From assembly GCA_003140275.1 (NCBI GenBank), contig PLJQ01000152.1, positions 494 to 10,973 of the forward strand: 10,480 nt of DNA, given 5' to 3'. Source of the DNA: Limisphaerales bacterium (GTDB lineage Bacteria; Verrucomicrobiota; Verrucomicrobiia; Limisphaerales; PALSA-1396). This document shows, piece by piece, positions 1 through 6,090 of the stretch (position 1 is the first letter of the stretch; every line of letters begins with the position of its first letter). A program made the position numbers and the translations under genes. The notes under the pieces are model-generated. The model was not told where the DNA came from. It ran no database searches and saw nothing but the letters and a program-made list of their open reading frames with translations.

Positions 1-723
1 CACGCCTTCGACGGTAAAGCAAACGATCTGTTTGACGCCGGCGATGGTCGCAATCATCGGCGCCGCGTAACCGGCCTGGTCATTTTGCGATTTCCAGATC
101 ACTTTGCCGGTTCGTTTGTCGAAGCACACCACGCTTGCGCCATTCGTGCCGCCCGCGCAGGCAATGAGATGGTCGCCATCGATCACCGGCGAAGCGTTGT
201 TGCCGTGGCGCGCGGCGCCGGGAGCCTTTCCTTTTTCGCCGATAAAGACCGCGCCGAGGTCGTTCGGATAATTGACGCGCCAGATGAGTTTGCCATCAGC
301 CACGTTCAAGCATTGCAATTCGCCCCGGCACGATTGCGCATAAACGCGGTCGCCGTCCGCCAGCGGCGTGCAGCGCGGCGCGGGCGGGCCCTGGGTGTCC
401 TGGTGGACGTCATCAATCGCGGCGCTCCAAAGTTCTTTCGCATTCGCGGCGTCAATGGCATGAAGTGTTTCCTTGCCGCCGACATTATCGGAATAAAACA
501 CCTTGCCGGCGGAAACAACGGGCGATGCAAAGCTCTCACCGGTTTTGATGCGCCAGACAACCCCTGGCACGGCGGGCAGTTTGGCCGGAACCGGCCAGCT
601 TTCCGGAACGTGCCCCGTTCGCTCCGGCCCACGCCATTGCGCCCAATCTTCGGCACGGCCACCAGCAGCAGAAAGAACAACTGCAGAAATGAAAACAAAA
701 GCCAGGCAGCGCGCGGAAATCAT
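1..723 (-). CDS. PQQ-like beta-propeller repeat protein, exported (partial, runs off left edge)
   Basis: The frame is open from the ATG at 723 to the window edge (241 codons), with the C-terminus outside. Residues 1-24 look like a Sec signal peptide: a short basic start, a hydrophobic stretch and a likely cut after GRA. The mature protein opens with DWAQWRGPERTG, a motif often seen at the start of exported PQQ-like propellers in Verrucomicrobiota and Planctomycetota. Three blade-end motifs of the 'D-x-TG-x-x-x-W' type are visible: IDAANAKELW (90-99), NVADGKLIW (140-148) and FDKRTGKVIW (201-210). The fold is shared with BamB and quinoprotein dehydrogenases, but no PQQ ligands or haem motif (CxxCH) are visible here, so an enzymatic role cannot be claimed. 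It probably acts in the periplasm or at the surface. No clear Shine-Dalgarno sequence precedes the ATG. Family is fairly certain; substrate is unknown. Confidence 0.85.
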   Translation of the reverse strand, partial: MISARCLAFVFISAVVLSAAGGRAEDWAQWRGPERTGHVPESWPVPAKLPAVPGVVWRIKTGESFASPVVSAGKVFYSDNVGGKETLHAIDAANAKELWSAAIDDVHQDTQGPPAPRCTPLADGDRVYAQSCRGELQCLNVADGKLIWRVNYPNDLGAVFIGEKGKAPGAARHGNNASPVIDGDHLIACAGGTNGASVVCFDKRTGKVIWKSQNDQAGYAAPMIATIAGVKQIVCFTVEGV

Positions 724-886
724 GCGCGCAATTCAGCGGTAAAATGAAGTCCAGTCAAGCGTGAAGCTTTTGAACTGCGGAAACGGGCAAAAGAGCACGC
801 ATGGGGAACATTCCCTGATCGCAACATGCCACGGCTGGTGTTGCGTGTTGGGGATTGTGGCGACAATAGATATGACCGGCTCGTTG

Positions 887-902
887 GTCGCCCGAGGGCG
901 AC
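887..902. repeat. Perfect short hairpin GTCGCCC-GA-GGGCGAC
   Basis: A 7-bp perfect GC-rich stem with a minimal loop lies in the gene-free stretch. No T-run follows on either strand, so it is not a standard terminator. It may be part of a dispersed intergenic repeat or may be chance. Confidence 0.35.
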
Positions 903-1018
903 GTTGGTTGGTTTACAGGATGGTCTTGCCCTTGGAAGGCAGACGGCGGACGTGACTGCGGATGAACTCTTTCAACTGACCCTCGCACGTGAGGAGAAAG
1001 GCGCTGCCAACGCGCGTG

Positions 1019-1067
1019 AATTTGTGGGCCATGGAAACGAAGTCCAGCAACTGGCCAACGCGAGACG
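1019..1067. repeat. Direct repeat copy 1 flanking the inverted hairpin pair
   Basis: This copy shares an 18-nt identical core, TGGAAACGAAGTCCAGCA (1032-1049), with 1267-1284. Similarity extends left (AATTTGTGGGCCA versus AATTCGTGCGCA) and right (TGGCCAACGCGAGACG versus TGGCAACGTGAGACG). It lies 36 bp outside the left hairpin arm. Confidence 0.75.
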
Positions 1068-1103
1068 GACGCAAGACTTATCAATCACCCGGGCAAAAGC
1101 TTT

Positions 1104-1140
1104 TTCCTCTCCTTGGGGGGAGAGGATCAAGGTGAGGGCG
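1104..1140. repeat. REP-like hairpin, left arm of inverted pair
   Basis: The arm contains its own stem-loop at 1106-1125 (CCTCTCC / GGAGAGG, 6-nt loop) followed by GGTGAGGGCG. It is inverted relative to the arm at 1197-1233, with 56 bp between them, which is the layout of a REPIN (two REP units facing each other). GC-rich units of this 'CTCTCC...GGTGAGGGCG' kind occur between genes in many bacteria. Confidence 0.7.
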
Positions 1141-1196
1141 AGCCAAAAAACGACCCAATCGTTTCCGCCTTCGCAGAAGCCAATTTGACGGACGTC

Positions 1197-1233
1197 CGCC
1201 CTCACCCCGTCCCTCTCCCCCAGGAGAGGGAGA
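1197..1233. repeat. REP-like hairpin, right arm of inverted pair
   Basis: This is the reverse-complement partner of 1104-1140. CGCCCTCACC is shared, followed by an 8-bp stem CCCTCTCC / GGAGAGGG with a 4-nt loop at 1211-1230. The arms have diverged in the short stretch between tail and hairpin (CCGT versus GATCAA on opposite strands), so they are related copies rather than a perfect palindrome. Confidence 0.7.
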
Positions 1234-1253
1234 ATCATCGTCCGCCGTGTGGC

Positions 1254-1307
1254 AATTCGTGCGCATTGGAAACGAAGTCCAGCAGCCAGTGATGGCAACG
1301 TGAGACG
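1254..1307. repeat. Direct repeat copy 2 flanking the inverted hairpin pair
   Basis: Second copy of the repeat at 1019-1067, in the same orientation and 20 bp outside the right hairpin arm. It carries a small insertion after the identical core (GCCAGTGA before TGGCAACG). Confidence 0.75.
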
Positions 1308-1660
1308 AGGAAATTCATGTTCCACTCCCGCTTTCCAAAGAAGCTGCGGGGGCAGTGCGGAGCAGCTGCAATGCTGTTGCAAAGGTGCGGCGGTTGGTTT
1401 CCACACTGCGCCGGGTGTTCACCGTGGCAACGACGGCTGACAACGTGGTGTAGAACTTGTGTTTGAGTTGTGGACCGCCACGGTTGGGCCGGCCCGGTGT
1501 GGAAGCATTTCGCGGAAACTGATGCGTTTTTCCATGCGTTCATCACCGCTGGCGAGTATGCCTCGCCAATTCTTGTTTTCAAGAGCAGCTTGCACTGGTT
1601 GTGGACGACGAACCTCAGCCAAGCCATCAAGCGCGAAACGACGAACGACTGGCAGATCAA

Positions 1661-2533
1661 CTATTTCTGATTCGGAAAATCCCGTTGATATTGTTTCAAC
1701 AATTTTGCCGGGTCGTTCTTCATGAGGTAAATTTTGCCGCGCAGTTTTTTGGTTTCATGCGCTTGCAAGCCGCCGACGTGCGGATCGGAATGGATGCAGA
1801 CGATCACGCCTTGAAACAAATGCTGCGTCTGGTCCCACGCTGTCGCCAGCAGGTATTGGTTGTCCGCGGAAAAACAGCCGATGAGTCCGTTGGCGGGTGT
1901 GACGGGGCTGATGGGGCGCGGGTTCACGTCATCACGGTTGATGCCTTTGGGAACATAAACCTGGCCGCCGCGATAGAGCGCCGCTTCGTTGCGCGGAAGC
2001 TTGTCGAGCGTCGTCAGACCGCGTTCGGTGAAAATGAAACAGTGCTCGATGTAATTGGTCTGGTTACGCCCGGTGAAGCGATCGACACGAATGCACGGCT
2101 CGAACCATTCCAGATCGACCGGCTCCTCACCGGAATTCTTGAGTTCAAAGTCGAACTCGATGCCTTCCTTTACGACCCGCAACTCCTGCAAAACCTCCAC
2201 CGAAGGCCGCACTTTGCTGCGCAGACGTAGCCATTGGCCATTCTCGTCGGCCGAAAGCAATTCGGTTGTATGTGGAATTGTTGTTTCATTCCACGGTCGT
2301 TTGGTGGATCCCCGTCGGCAGAAGGCTTCCAGCCACCAGACCTCGAGCCTGCCGCCGGGTAATTTATCGCCGGTAATTTTGAGAACGTTCTTCTGCCATG
2401 CGAGCTTGAAATCATTGGCGGCGCGCAAGTCCGTCATCGACGAAATAAGAACGAACCCGATGGCAACAATTTGGAACGCGGAGAAACGGAAAATCTGTTC
2501 CAACGGATGCCTGACGATGCGTTTTGCTTTCAT
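1661..2533 (-). CDS. Exported protein of unknown function, 290 aa
   Basis: Residues 1-39 form a long signal region: a basic N-terminus (KAKRIVRH), a hydrophobic core around 17-32 and a likely cut after LRA-A near 38-39. The mature part is rich in beta-strand-like segments, with landmarks LEVWWLEAFCR (64-74), ELKNSGEEPVDLEWFEPC in the middle, and IHSDPHVGGL near the C-terminus. Pairing a 'measured versus required response' strand pattern with a WWLEAFCR motif suggests a beta-sandwich, possibly sugar-binding or aldose-epimerase-like, but that is inference and no catalytic residues can be assigned. I recall similar exported proteins of unknown function in Verrucomicrobiota and Planctomycetota. 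No strong Shine-Dalgarno sequence precedes the ATG at 2533. It follows the propeller gene (stop at 2625) on the same strand after 91 bp and could be co-transcribed with it. Confidence 0.75.
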   Translation of the reverse strand: MKAKRIVRHPLEQIFRFSAFQIVAIGFVLISSMTDLRAANDFKLAWQKNVLKITGDKLPGGRLEVWWLEAFCRRGSTKRPWNETTIPHTTELLSADENGQWLRLRSKVRPSVEVLQELRVVKEGIEFDFELKNSGEEPVDLEWFEPCIRVDRFTGRNQTNYIEHCFIFTERGLTTLDKLPRNEAALYRGGQVYVPKGINRDDVNPRPISPVTPANGLIGCFSADNQYLLATAWDQTQHLFQGVIVCIHSDPHVGGLQAHETKKLRGKIYLMKNDPAKLLKQYQRDFPNQK

Positions 2534-2624
2534 ACCCGTTCGCTGAAAAACGGCACGCCCCGAAATTGCGTCCTGCCTGTTTTCCGAACGTGAGGCTGGC
2601 CATCGAATGTGCGATTCACCGATC

Positions 2625-3755
2625 TCACGGCGTCACCACGCGGTAAAACCGAATCGGGGCGTGGGTGGCCGATGTGTCGAGGTATTGAAAATTGAACAGC
2701 GTGTTGGTGTAACTCAGGAGGTCGGTCCAGGTGAATAAATCCGGACTGAATTGCAGCCGGTAGCCGTGCCCAATTTCACCCGTGATAGTCAGCTTAAAGC
2801 CATTTCTTTGGTGCGCGACGGCGGTCAAAACTGGTTGCGGCACAGTGCCGGGATATAGGATCACGCCGCCAAGCCCGACTGCCACGAAATTCCCGTTGCC
2901 GTAGGCAATGCCGAAAAGATTATTGGTGACGCCGGAATTCCGGGGGATCCAATTGATTGCATCGGTTGAAGTCAAGATGGTGCCCGCGGAACCCACGGCT
3001 ACAAAGGTGCCCTGGCCGTGGCCAATGCCAAAAAGCCGGTTGGTGGTTCCGGAATTCGAACCACTCCAATCAACGCCGTTGGTTGAATTCAGAATGGTGC
3101 CGTCGTGCCCCACGACCACAAAAGTGCCGTCACCATAAGCGACGTCGCGCAGAAAATTGGTGACGGCCGAAACACTATTGGTCCAGTTGATGCCATCCGA
3201 GGATGTGATGATCGTGCCGTTCGTCCCCACGGCGACAAGGTTGCCGCCACCGTAGGCGACACCATAAAGATCGTTGCTGGTGATCGCAACGCGGTTCGTC
3301 CAGGAAATGCCATTGGTTGAAGTCTGGATGGTTCCGGTGTTGCCAACCGTCACAAATGTTCCAGCCGCAAAGGTCGTGGCCAAAAAAAAGCTGGCCGGAG
3401 CCGCTATTTTGGCTCTCCATTGCGTGACATTCGTGGAAATCAAAATTGTGCGCGTTGCCAGGCTGTAACCCGCAATCACATAGGTTTCATTGCCGAACGT
3501 AATCCCGCGCAGCGCGCTTAAACTTCCTGAATTCTGGTTGGTCCAGTTGCTGCCATTGGTGGAACTTGAAATGGCACCGTTGGCGCCAACCGCCAGAAAG
3601 AGATTGCCGGCAAAAGCAACGCGGTAAAGGGCGTTTATTTGAGGCGAGGGGCTTAACGCATGCCAATTATCAAGCGAATCAGCGAGGGCGCTGTGAACGC
3701 CGAACAGCGCGCAACAGATTCCCGCAAATGCCTTGAAGCAACGGACTCGTCTCAT
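2625..3755 (-). CDS. Secreted seven-bladed propeller with Verrucomicrobiota-type C-terminal domain, 376 aa
   Basis: A signal peptide covers residues 1-26 (cut near ALA-DS). Seven repeats then follow, starting at about L43, L82, F124, L163, L202, L241 and F281. Most are 39 residues apart, with the consensus 'L-x-G-[IV]-x-[YF]-G-x-G-x-[FL]-V-A-V-G-x-x-G-T-I-x-x-S-[TD]-x-[GA]-x-[ND]-W'. The seventh repeat stops after its third strand (GVILYPG, 297-303), while residues 28-38 (LDNWHALSPSP) look like the missing last strand, so the ring probably closes by 'velcro' pairing of the two ends. The repeat resembles BNR/Ycf48-type propellers. Residues about 306-376 form a separate beta domain ending RFYRVVTP, common at the C-terminus of secreted verrucomicrobial proteins. 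The role is unknown; extracellular binding is plausible. It starts 38 bp after the LarA stop on the same strand. Confidence 0.85.
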   Translation of the reverse strand: MRRVRCFKAFAGICCALFGVHSALADSLDNWHALSPSPQINALYRVAFAGNLFLAVGANGAISSSTNGSNWTNQNSGSLSALRGITFGNETYVIAGYSLATRTILISTNVTQWRAKIAAPASFFLATTFAAGTFVTVGNTGTIQTSTNGISWTNRVAITSNDLYGVAYGGGNLVAVGTNGTIITSSDGINWTNSVSAVTNFLRDVAYGDGTFVVVGHDGTILNSTNGVDWSGSNSGTTNRLFGIGHGQGTFVAVGSAGTILTSTDAINWIPRNSGVTNNLFGIAYGNGNFVAVGLGGVILYPGTVPQPVLTAVAHQRNGFKLTITGEIGHGYRLQFSPDLFTWTDLLSYTNTLFNFQYLDTSATHAPIRFYRVVTP

Positions 3756-3793
3756 GGGCGAAGATTAAAGGTGCAAATCTTATTGCGGCAAGC

Positions 3794-5074
3794 TCAATCC
3801 CCGCCCGCCCATTTCGGCGGATGCGTAAGTTGAAACAGCATCTCGCCCGCTTTCGGCACCAACAACACCCCCTCCGCCTCGCGCCCGGCATAGTCTTCGA
3901 TGCGGATGCTTTTCGGATCGCGATAGCCGAGGTTGATGCGCTGGCACGTTTCCGGCGGGATGCCGGTCGCAAGTGTCACGCGGGCGCGCGGTGTCTCGAC
4001 GCCGTTTTCATACGTTCCCTGCCCATAGACATGGCAACTGTGCGCCAGCACCCCCCAGGGGTATCGCTTGAATTTGTCCCATTGTTTCATGAAGTAGTCG
4101 CGACAATGGTAGCCGGTTTCCAAAAGCGTCCTGCCGTGCGCGACGCAGACCTCGTTGATGTGCGGCGCGTAGATGATCAGTTCGCCGCCATCCGCCAGCA
4201 CGGGTTCAAGTTTATACATGCATTTGCCGCCGGTCCAAAGCTCGTCATACATCTTCGGCGCGCAGGATAGAATGGTGTGAAACGGTTTCTCCTTGCAGGT
4301 AATGTGAACTTTTCGGGAAAGCTCGCTCGCCGCGTCCCAGGCGCTTTCGGGTGTTCCGGCAAAAAGACCCGCGAGATTTTTAGCAGCGTCAACCACCAGG
4401 CAGAAACAGAGCTTGTCCAGCTTGACCATCGAGCCGGCGCGATCGACCACTTTGCGGACGGGTGTCCACTTGTTGCCAATGATCATCGGGTTCGTCACCA
4501 CGGCGCCGAGCCAATGAAAGAAATTCAATATTTGCGGACCGCTCACGCCGGGGAACAGATACTTGTTCCCGCCGGAAAAACCGACGACTTCATGCGGAAA
4601 CACCGGACCGATGATGATGACCTGGTCGTAATCAAAAACGAGCCGGTTGATTTCCACCGGCACCTCCATCGCGAACAGGCCGTTGGTCAGCGCCTTGATT
4701 TCCTCGCCGGGAATGGTGCCGATATGTTTGAGCGCCGTCGGATTGTTCCAGGCATGATTGAAGAACCCGACCTGCCGGTACGTGTCCATTCGTTGCGTTT
4801 CTGTGATGTCGAGCCGCTGGCAGATGGCCGCCTCGCTCATCGGCTGATGCGTTCCCAGCGCGATCAAAACATCGAAGGCCCTCGTAACCCCGCCGATCTG
4901 TTGGTGCAACGTTTGGAACATGAGTCCCACCGGCGCCGTGCGCGTGCCGTCGGGAACAATGAGCAAGACCCGTTTGCCGCGATACAAGTCGGCTGGACAA
5001 GCCCCGGCGATGACTTGACCGACCTGCGCAACGGTGAGTTTGCTGTATGCGGCGGATGGGGAGATGTTCTTCAT
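3794..5074 (-). CDS. LarA-family nickel-pincer-dependent 2-hydroxyacid racemase/epimerase homologue
   Basis: A 426-aa protein matching the LarA (DUF2088) superfamily, whose founder interconverts D- and L-lactate with a covalently bound nickel-pincer nucleotide. Numbered from the ATG at 5074, visible motifs are DGTR (42-45), the GTHQPMS loop (74-80, His76) and the PHEVVGFSGGNKY region, with His161, Lys171 (cofactor attachment) and His187 (in FFHWL). The spacings H161-K171 (10) and K171-H187 (16) equal those of His174, Lys184 and His200 in lactate racemase, so the enzyme is probably active. The length matches the family. The true substrate could be another 2-hydroxyacid or a sugar acid; the nearby SDR gene favours the latter (inference). 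An in-frame GTG at 5107 would add 11 residues, but these are encoded by an intergenic palindrome, so I chose the ATG at 5074. No larB, larC or larE is present in the window. Confidence 0.88.
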   Translation of the reverse strand: MKNISPSAAYSKLTVAQVGQVIAGACPADLYRGKRVLLIVPDGTRTAPVGLMFQTLHQQIGGVTRAFDVLIALGTHQPMSEAAICQRLDITETQRMDTYRQVGFFNHAWNNPTALKHIGTIPGEEIKALTNGLFAMEVPVEINRLVFDYDQVIIIGPVFPHEVVGFSGGNKYLFPGVSGPQILNFFHWLGAVVTNPMIIGNKWTPVRKVVDRAGSMVKLDKLCFCLVVDAAKNLAGLFAGTPESAWDAASELSRKVHITCKEKPFHTILSCAPKMYDELWTGGKCMYKLEPVLADGGELIIYAPHINEVCVAHGRTLLETGYHCRDYFMKQWDKFKRYPWGVLAHSCHVYGQGTYENGVETPRARVTLATGIPPETCQRINLGYRDPKSIRIEDYAGREAEGVLLVPKAGEMLFQLTHPPKWAGGD

Positions 5075-5079
5075 TGCAA

Positions 5080-5096
5080 ATTGGTCATTGACCATT
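5080..5096. repeat. TGGTCA-T-TGACCA palindrome at the LarA start
   Basis: A 6-1-6 perfect palindrome (5082-5094) lies 8 bp upstream of the LarA ATG. The same half-sites occur at 6066-6085 next to the SDR stop. It could be a dispersed intergenic repeat or a regulator-binding dyad; its position directly in front of LarA makes a control role possible. Confidence 0.5.
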
Positions 5097-5103
5097 TTCC
5101 ATT

Positions 5104-5250
5104 TCACAATCCAAGCAGCCGCCGTGATTTGCCTTTGGCTGTCGCAATGGACTTGCCGACGATCTTGATCGACAAAAGCTCAGCGACGGCGGCCACGAGG
5201 CGCGCCGATTGCAACTGCGACGGCCCGCCGCCGTTCGCTGCAGAACATGA
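5104..5250 (-). pseudogene. Coding-like remnant, 48 codons, unknown gene
   Basis: Between the stop of the small secreted gene (5251) and the LarA region is an open frame that starts directly after that stop, in the same frame, and reads 48 codons to a TGA at 5104. The translation, for example ARLVAAVAELLSIKIVGKS, looks like the amphipathic C-terminal helix and basic tail of a normal protein, with codon use like the neighbouring genes. It has no ATG and no ribosome binding site. The best reading is the C-terminal stump of a gene whose front was lost when the two small upstream genes arrived. It might instead be chance or part of the LarA leader. I do not recognise the family. Confidence 0.35.
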
Positions 5251-5664
5251 TTAGGGAGCATTTGTAAACGTGATCAAGAATGTATCCGCACCCAGTTTCT
5301 GAATCCGACCGCTCTCAAGAACTGAGCTTCCCCAATCGAACCGCCTCGGCCCTGTTCGTTTGCGACGTGTCTCTAGTACGAGAGTCCTGTCCGTACCCGG
5401 GAATTCGTAACAAAAAGTGATGTGCTTTCCATCAAGAGTCAAACCGCCTCGGTTCGTCATCCCGTGCCCGTTCAAGTGCCGGTCGACGTTGGTTTGCGCC
5501 GTACCCAGCCTCAAACCAGAAACGATCCAAGTCGCATTCGATAGGCTGAAGACATTCGTATTACTGGTCAACAACAGCGCATTTTGATTTATAGGGGTGA
5601 GAACGACTTGGGCCAGTATAACGCCAGACATCGCAAAGACCGAAATGATTGCAAGCGTTCTCAT
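5251..5664 (-). CDS. Small secreted protein of unknown function, 137 aa
   Basis: Residues 1-19 are a clear Sec signal peptide (MRTLAIISVFAMSGVILAQ). The mature 118 residues contain short strand-like segments and two Asn/Thr-rich patches (LLTSNTNVFSLSNATW and FLITFTNAP at the end). One cysteine lies in the mature part (ITFCYEF), and there is no lipobox. No family is recognised. Its ATG overlaps the stop of the upstream four-helix-bundle gene in an ATGA arrangement (5664-5661), so the two are probably translated together. Confidence 0.65.
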   Translation of the reverse strand: MRTLAIISVFAMSGVILAQVVLTPINQNALLLTSNTNVFSLSNATWIVSGLRLGTAQTNVDRHLNGHGMTNRGGLTLDGKHITFCYEFPGTDRTLVLETRRKRTGPRRFDWGSSVLESGRIQKLGADTFLITFTNAP

Positions 5665-5981
5665 TTGCTCTCTAACAATTGTCCACCTTCATTGAGCATA
5701 CTGGCAACTCTCTTCTCCGGCAACAGACCGGCGATAACAATGAATCTCAGCCAACCGCGCGTTTCCTTCAACTCCTTGAGTGCGATACCAAGCTTGGGCG
5801 CGAAATCTGCGCGACTCCCGGCAGCGCAACCTTCGTCGTAGTTCGGGCCGGCTGCAGTGCCGCTTCGCACGAATTGTCCGGCCACATGACGGCCCAACCG
5901 CGTGTCCGGCAGTGCATCCACCACCTTGCCGACGCGGGCCGCGAATTTCCAAAGTCGATCTGAAAGCTCGTCTGAATTCAT
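5661..5981 (-). CDS. Four-helix-bundle protein (S23 / 23S rRNA intervening-sequence family)
   Basis: A 106-aa, all-helical protein with the family's signature layout: an N-terminal helix (ELSDRLWKFAARVGKVVDAL), then GRHVAGQFVRSGTAAGPNYDEG, then SRADFAPKLGIALKELKETRGWLRFI. This matches the S23/four-helix-bundle family, which was first found encoded inside 23S rRNA intervening sequences and is now common as stand-alone genes. The fold assembles into pentameric barrels, and related proteins (Avd) bind nucleic acid in diversity-generating retroelements; the function of stand-alone members is not established. There is no 23S rRNA, reverse transcriptase or variable repeat in this window. The stop overlaps the start of the next gene (ATGA at 5664-5661). 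The region upstream carries TGGTCA/TGACCA-type repeats. Ribosome binding site is weak. Confidence 0.87.
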   Translation of the reverse strand: MNSDELSDRLWKFAARVGKVVDALPDTRLGRHVAGQFVRSGTAAGPNYDEGCAAGSRADFAPKLGIALKELKETRGWLRFIVIAGLLPEKRVASMLNEGGQLLESK

Positions 5982-6016
5982 CTTTGCAATCCGTTTTGGT
6001 TCAATGGCAAATGGGA

Positions 6017-6085
6017 AATGACCAATGAGTAATGTTCAAAGAAGCGTTCATTACTGATTACTCAATGGTCATTGAGCATTGACCA
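6017..6085. repeat. Nested inverted repeats of TGGTCA/TGACCA type in the SDR to four-helix-bundle gap
   Basis: AATGACCAATGAGTAATG (6017-6034) is the near-perfect reverse complement (16 of 18) of 6056-6073, separated by 21 nt. A second pair, TGGTCA (6066-6071) and TGACCA (6080-6085), overlaps it. The long stem could form at the 3' end of the SDR transcript, but no U-tract follows, so it is not a typical intrinsic terminator. The half-sites match the palindrome in front of LarA at 5082-5094. Confidence 0.6.
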
Positions 6086-6090
6086 TTGAC

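Larger units (their letters stand above)
724..1660. other. Long gene-free region with composite repeat
   Basis: About 940 bp with no convincing gene. Open frames exist on both strands, but none shows a recognisable domain, a ribosome binding site or a consistent codon pattern, and they overlap one another. The stretch contains a composite direct/inverted repeat at 1019-1307 and short hairpins at 887-902 (GTCGCCC-GA-GGGCGAC) and 1550-1568 (TGGCGAG-TATGC-CTCGCCA). The left part is the upstream region of the PQQ-like gene; the right part is downstream of the gene ending at 1661. I suspect it is built of lineage-specific intergenic repeats, but copies elsewhere in the genome cannot be seen from this window. 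Confidence 0.6.

Noticed and set aside
85..747. Long plus-strand open frame of 220 codons
   Set aside because: It is the complement of the PQQ-like gene, which has a signal peptide and repeat motifs; the plus-strand translation is Arg/Ala-rich with no domain.
1235..1660. Minus-strand frame of 141 codons in the gene-free stretch
   Set aside because: It runs through direct repeat copy 2, other frames overlap it, and the translation is Cys/His-rich without a domain. It is more likely repeat-derived sequence.
2625..3755. CRISPR-like or tandem DNA repeat because of the 117-bp periodicity
   Set aside because: The periodicity comes from protein blades; the DNA copies are diverged and the frame is one intact gene.
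4277..5254. Plus-strand open frame of 325 codons
   Set aside because: It lies opposite the LarA homologue, whose catalytic motifs are clear; the frame is a by-product of GC-rich codon use.
5661..5981. Diversity-generating retroelement, suggested by the Avd-like four-helix-bundle fold
   Set aside because: There is no reverse transcriptase, no template/variable repeat pair and no variable-domain target in the window.
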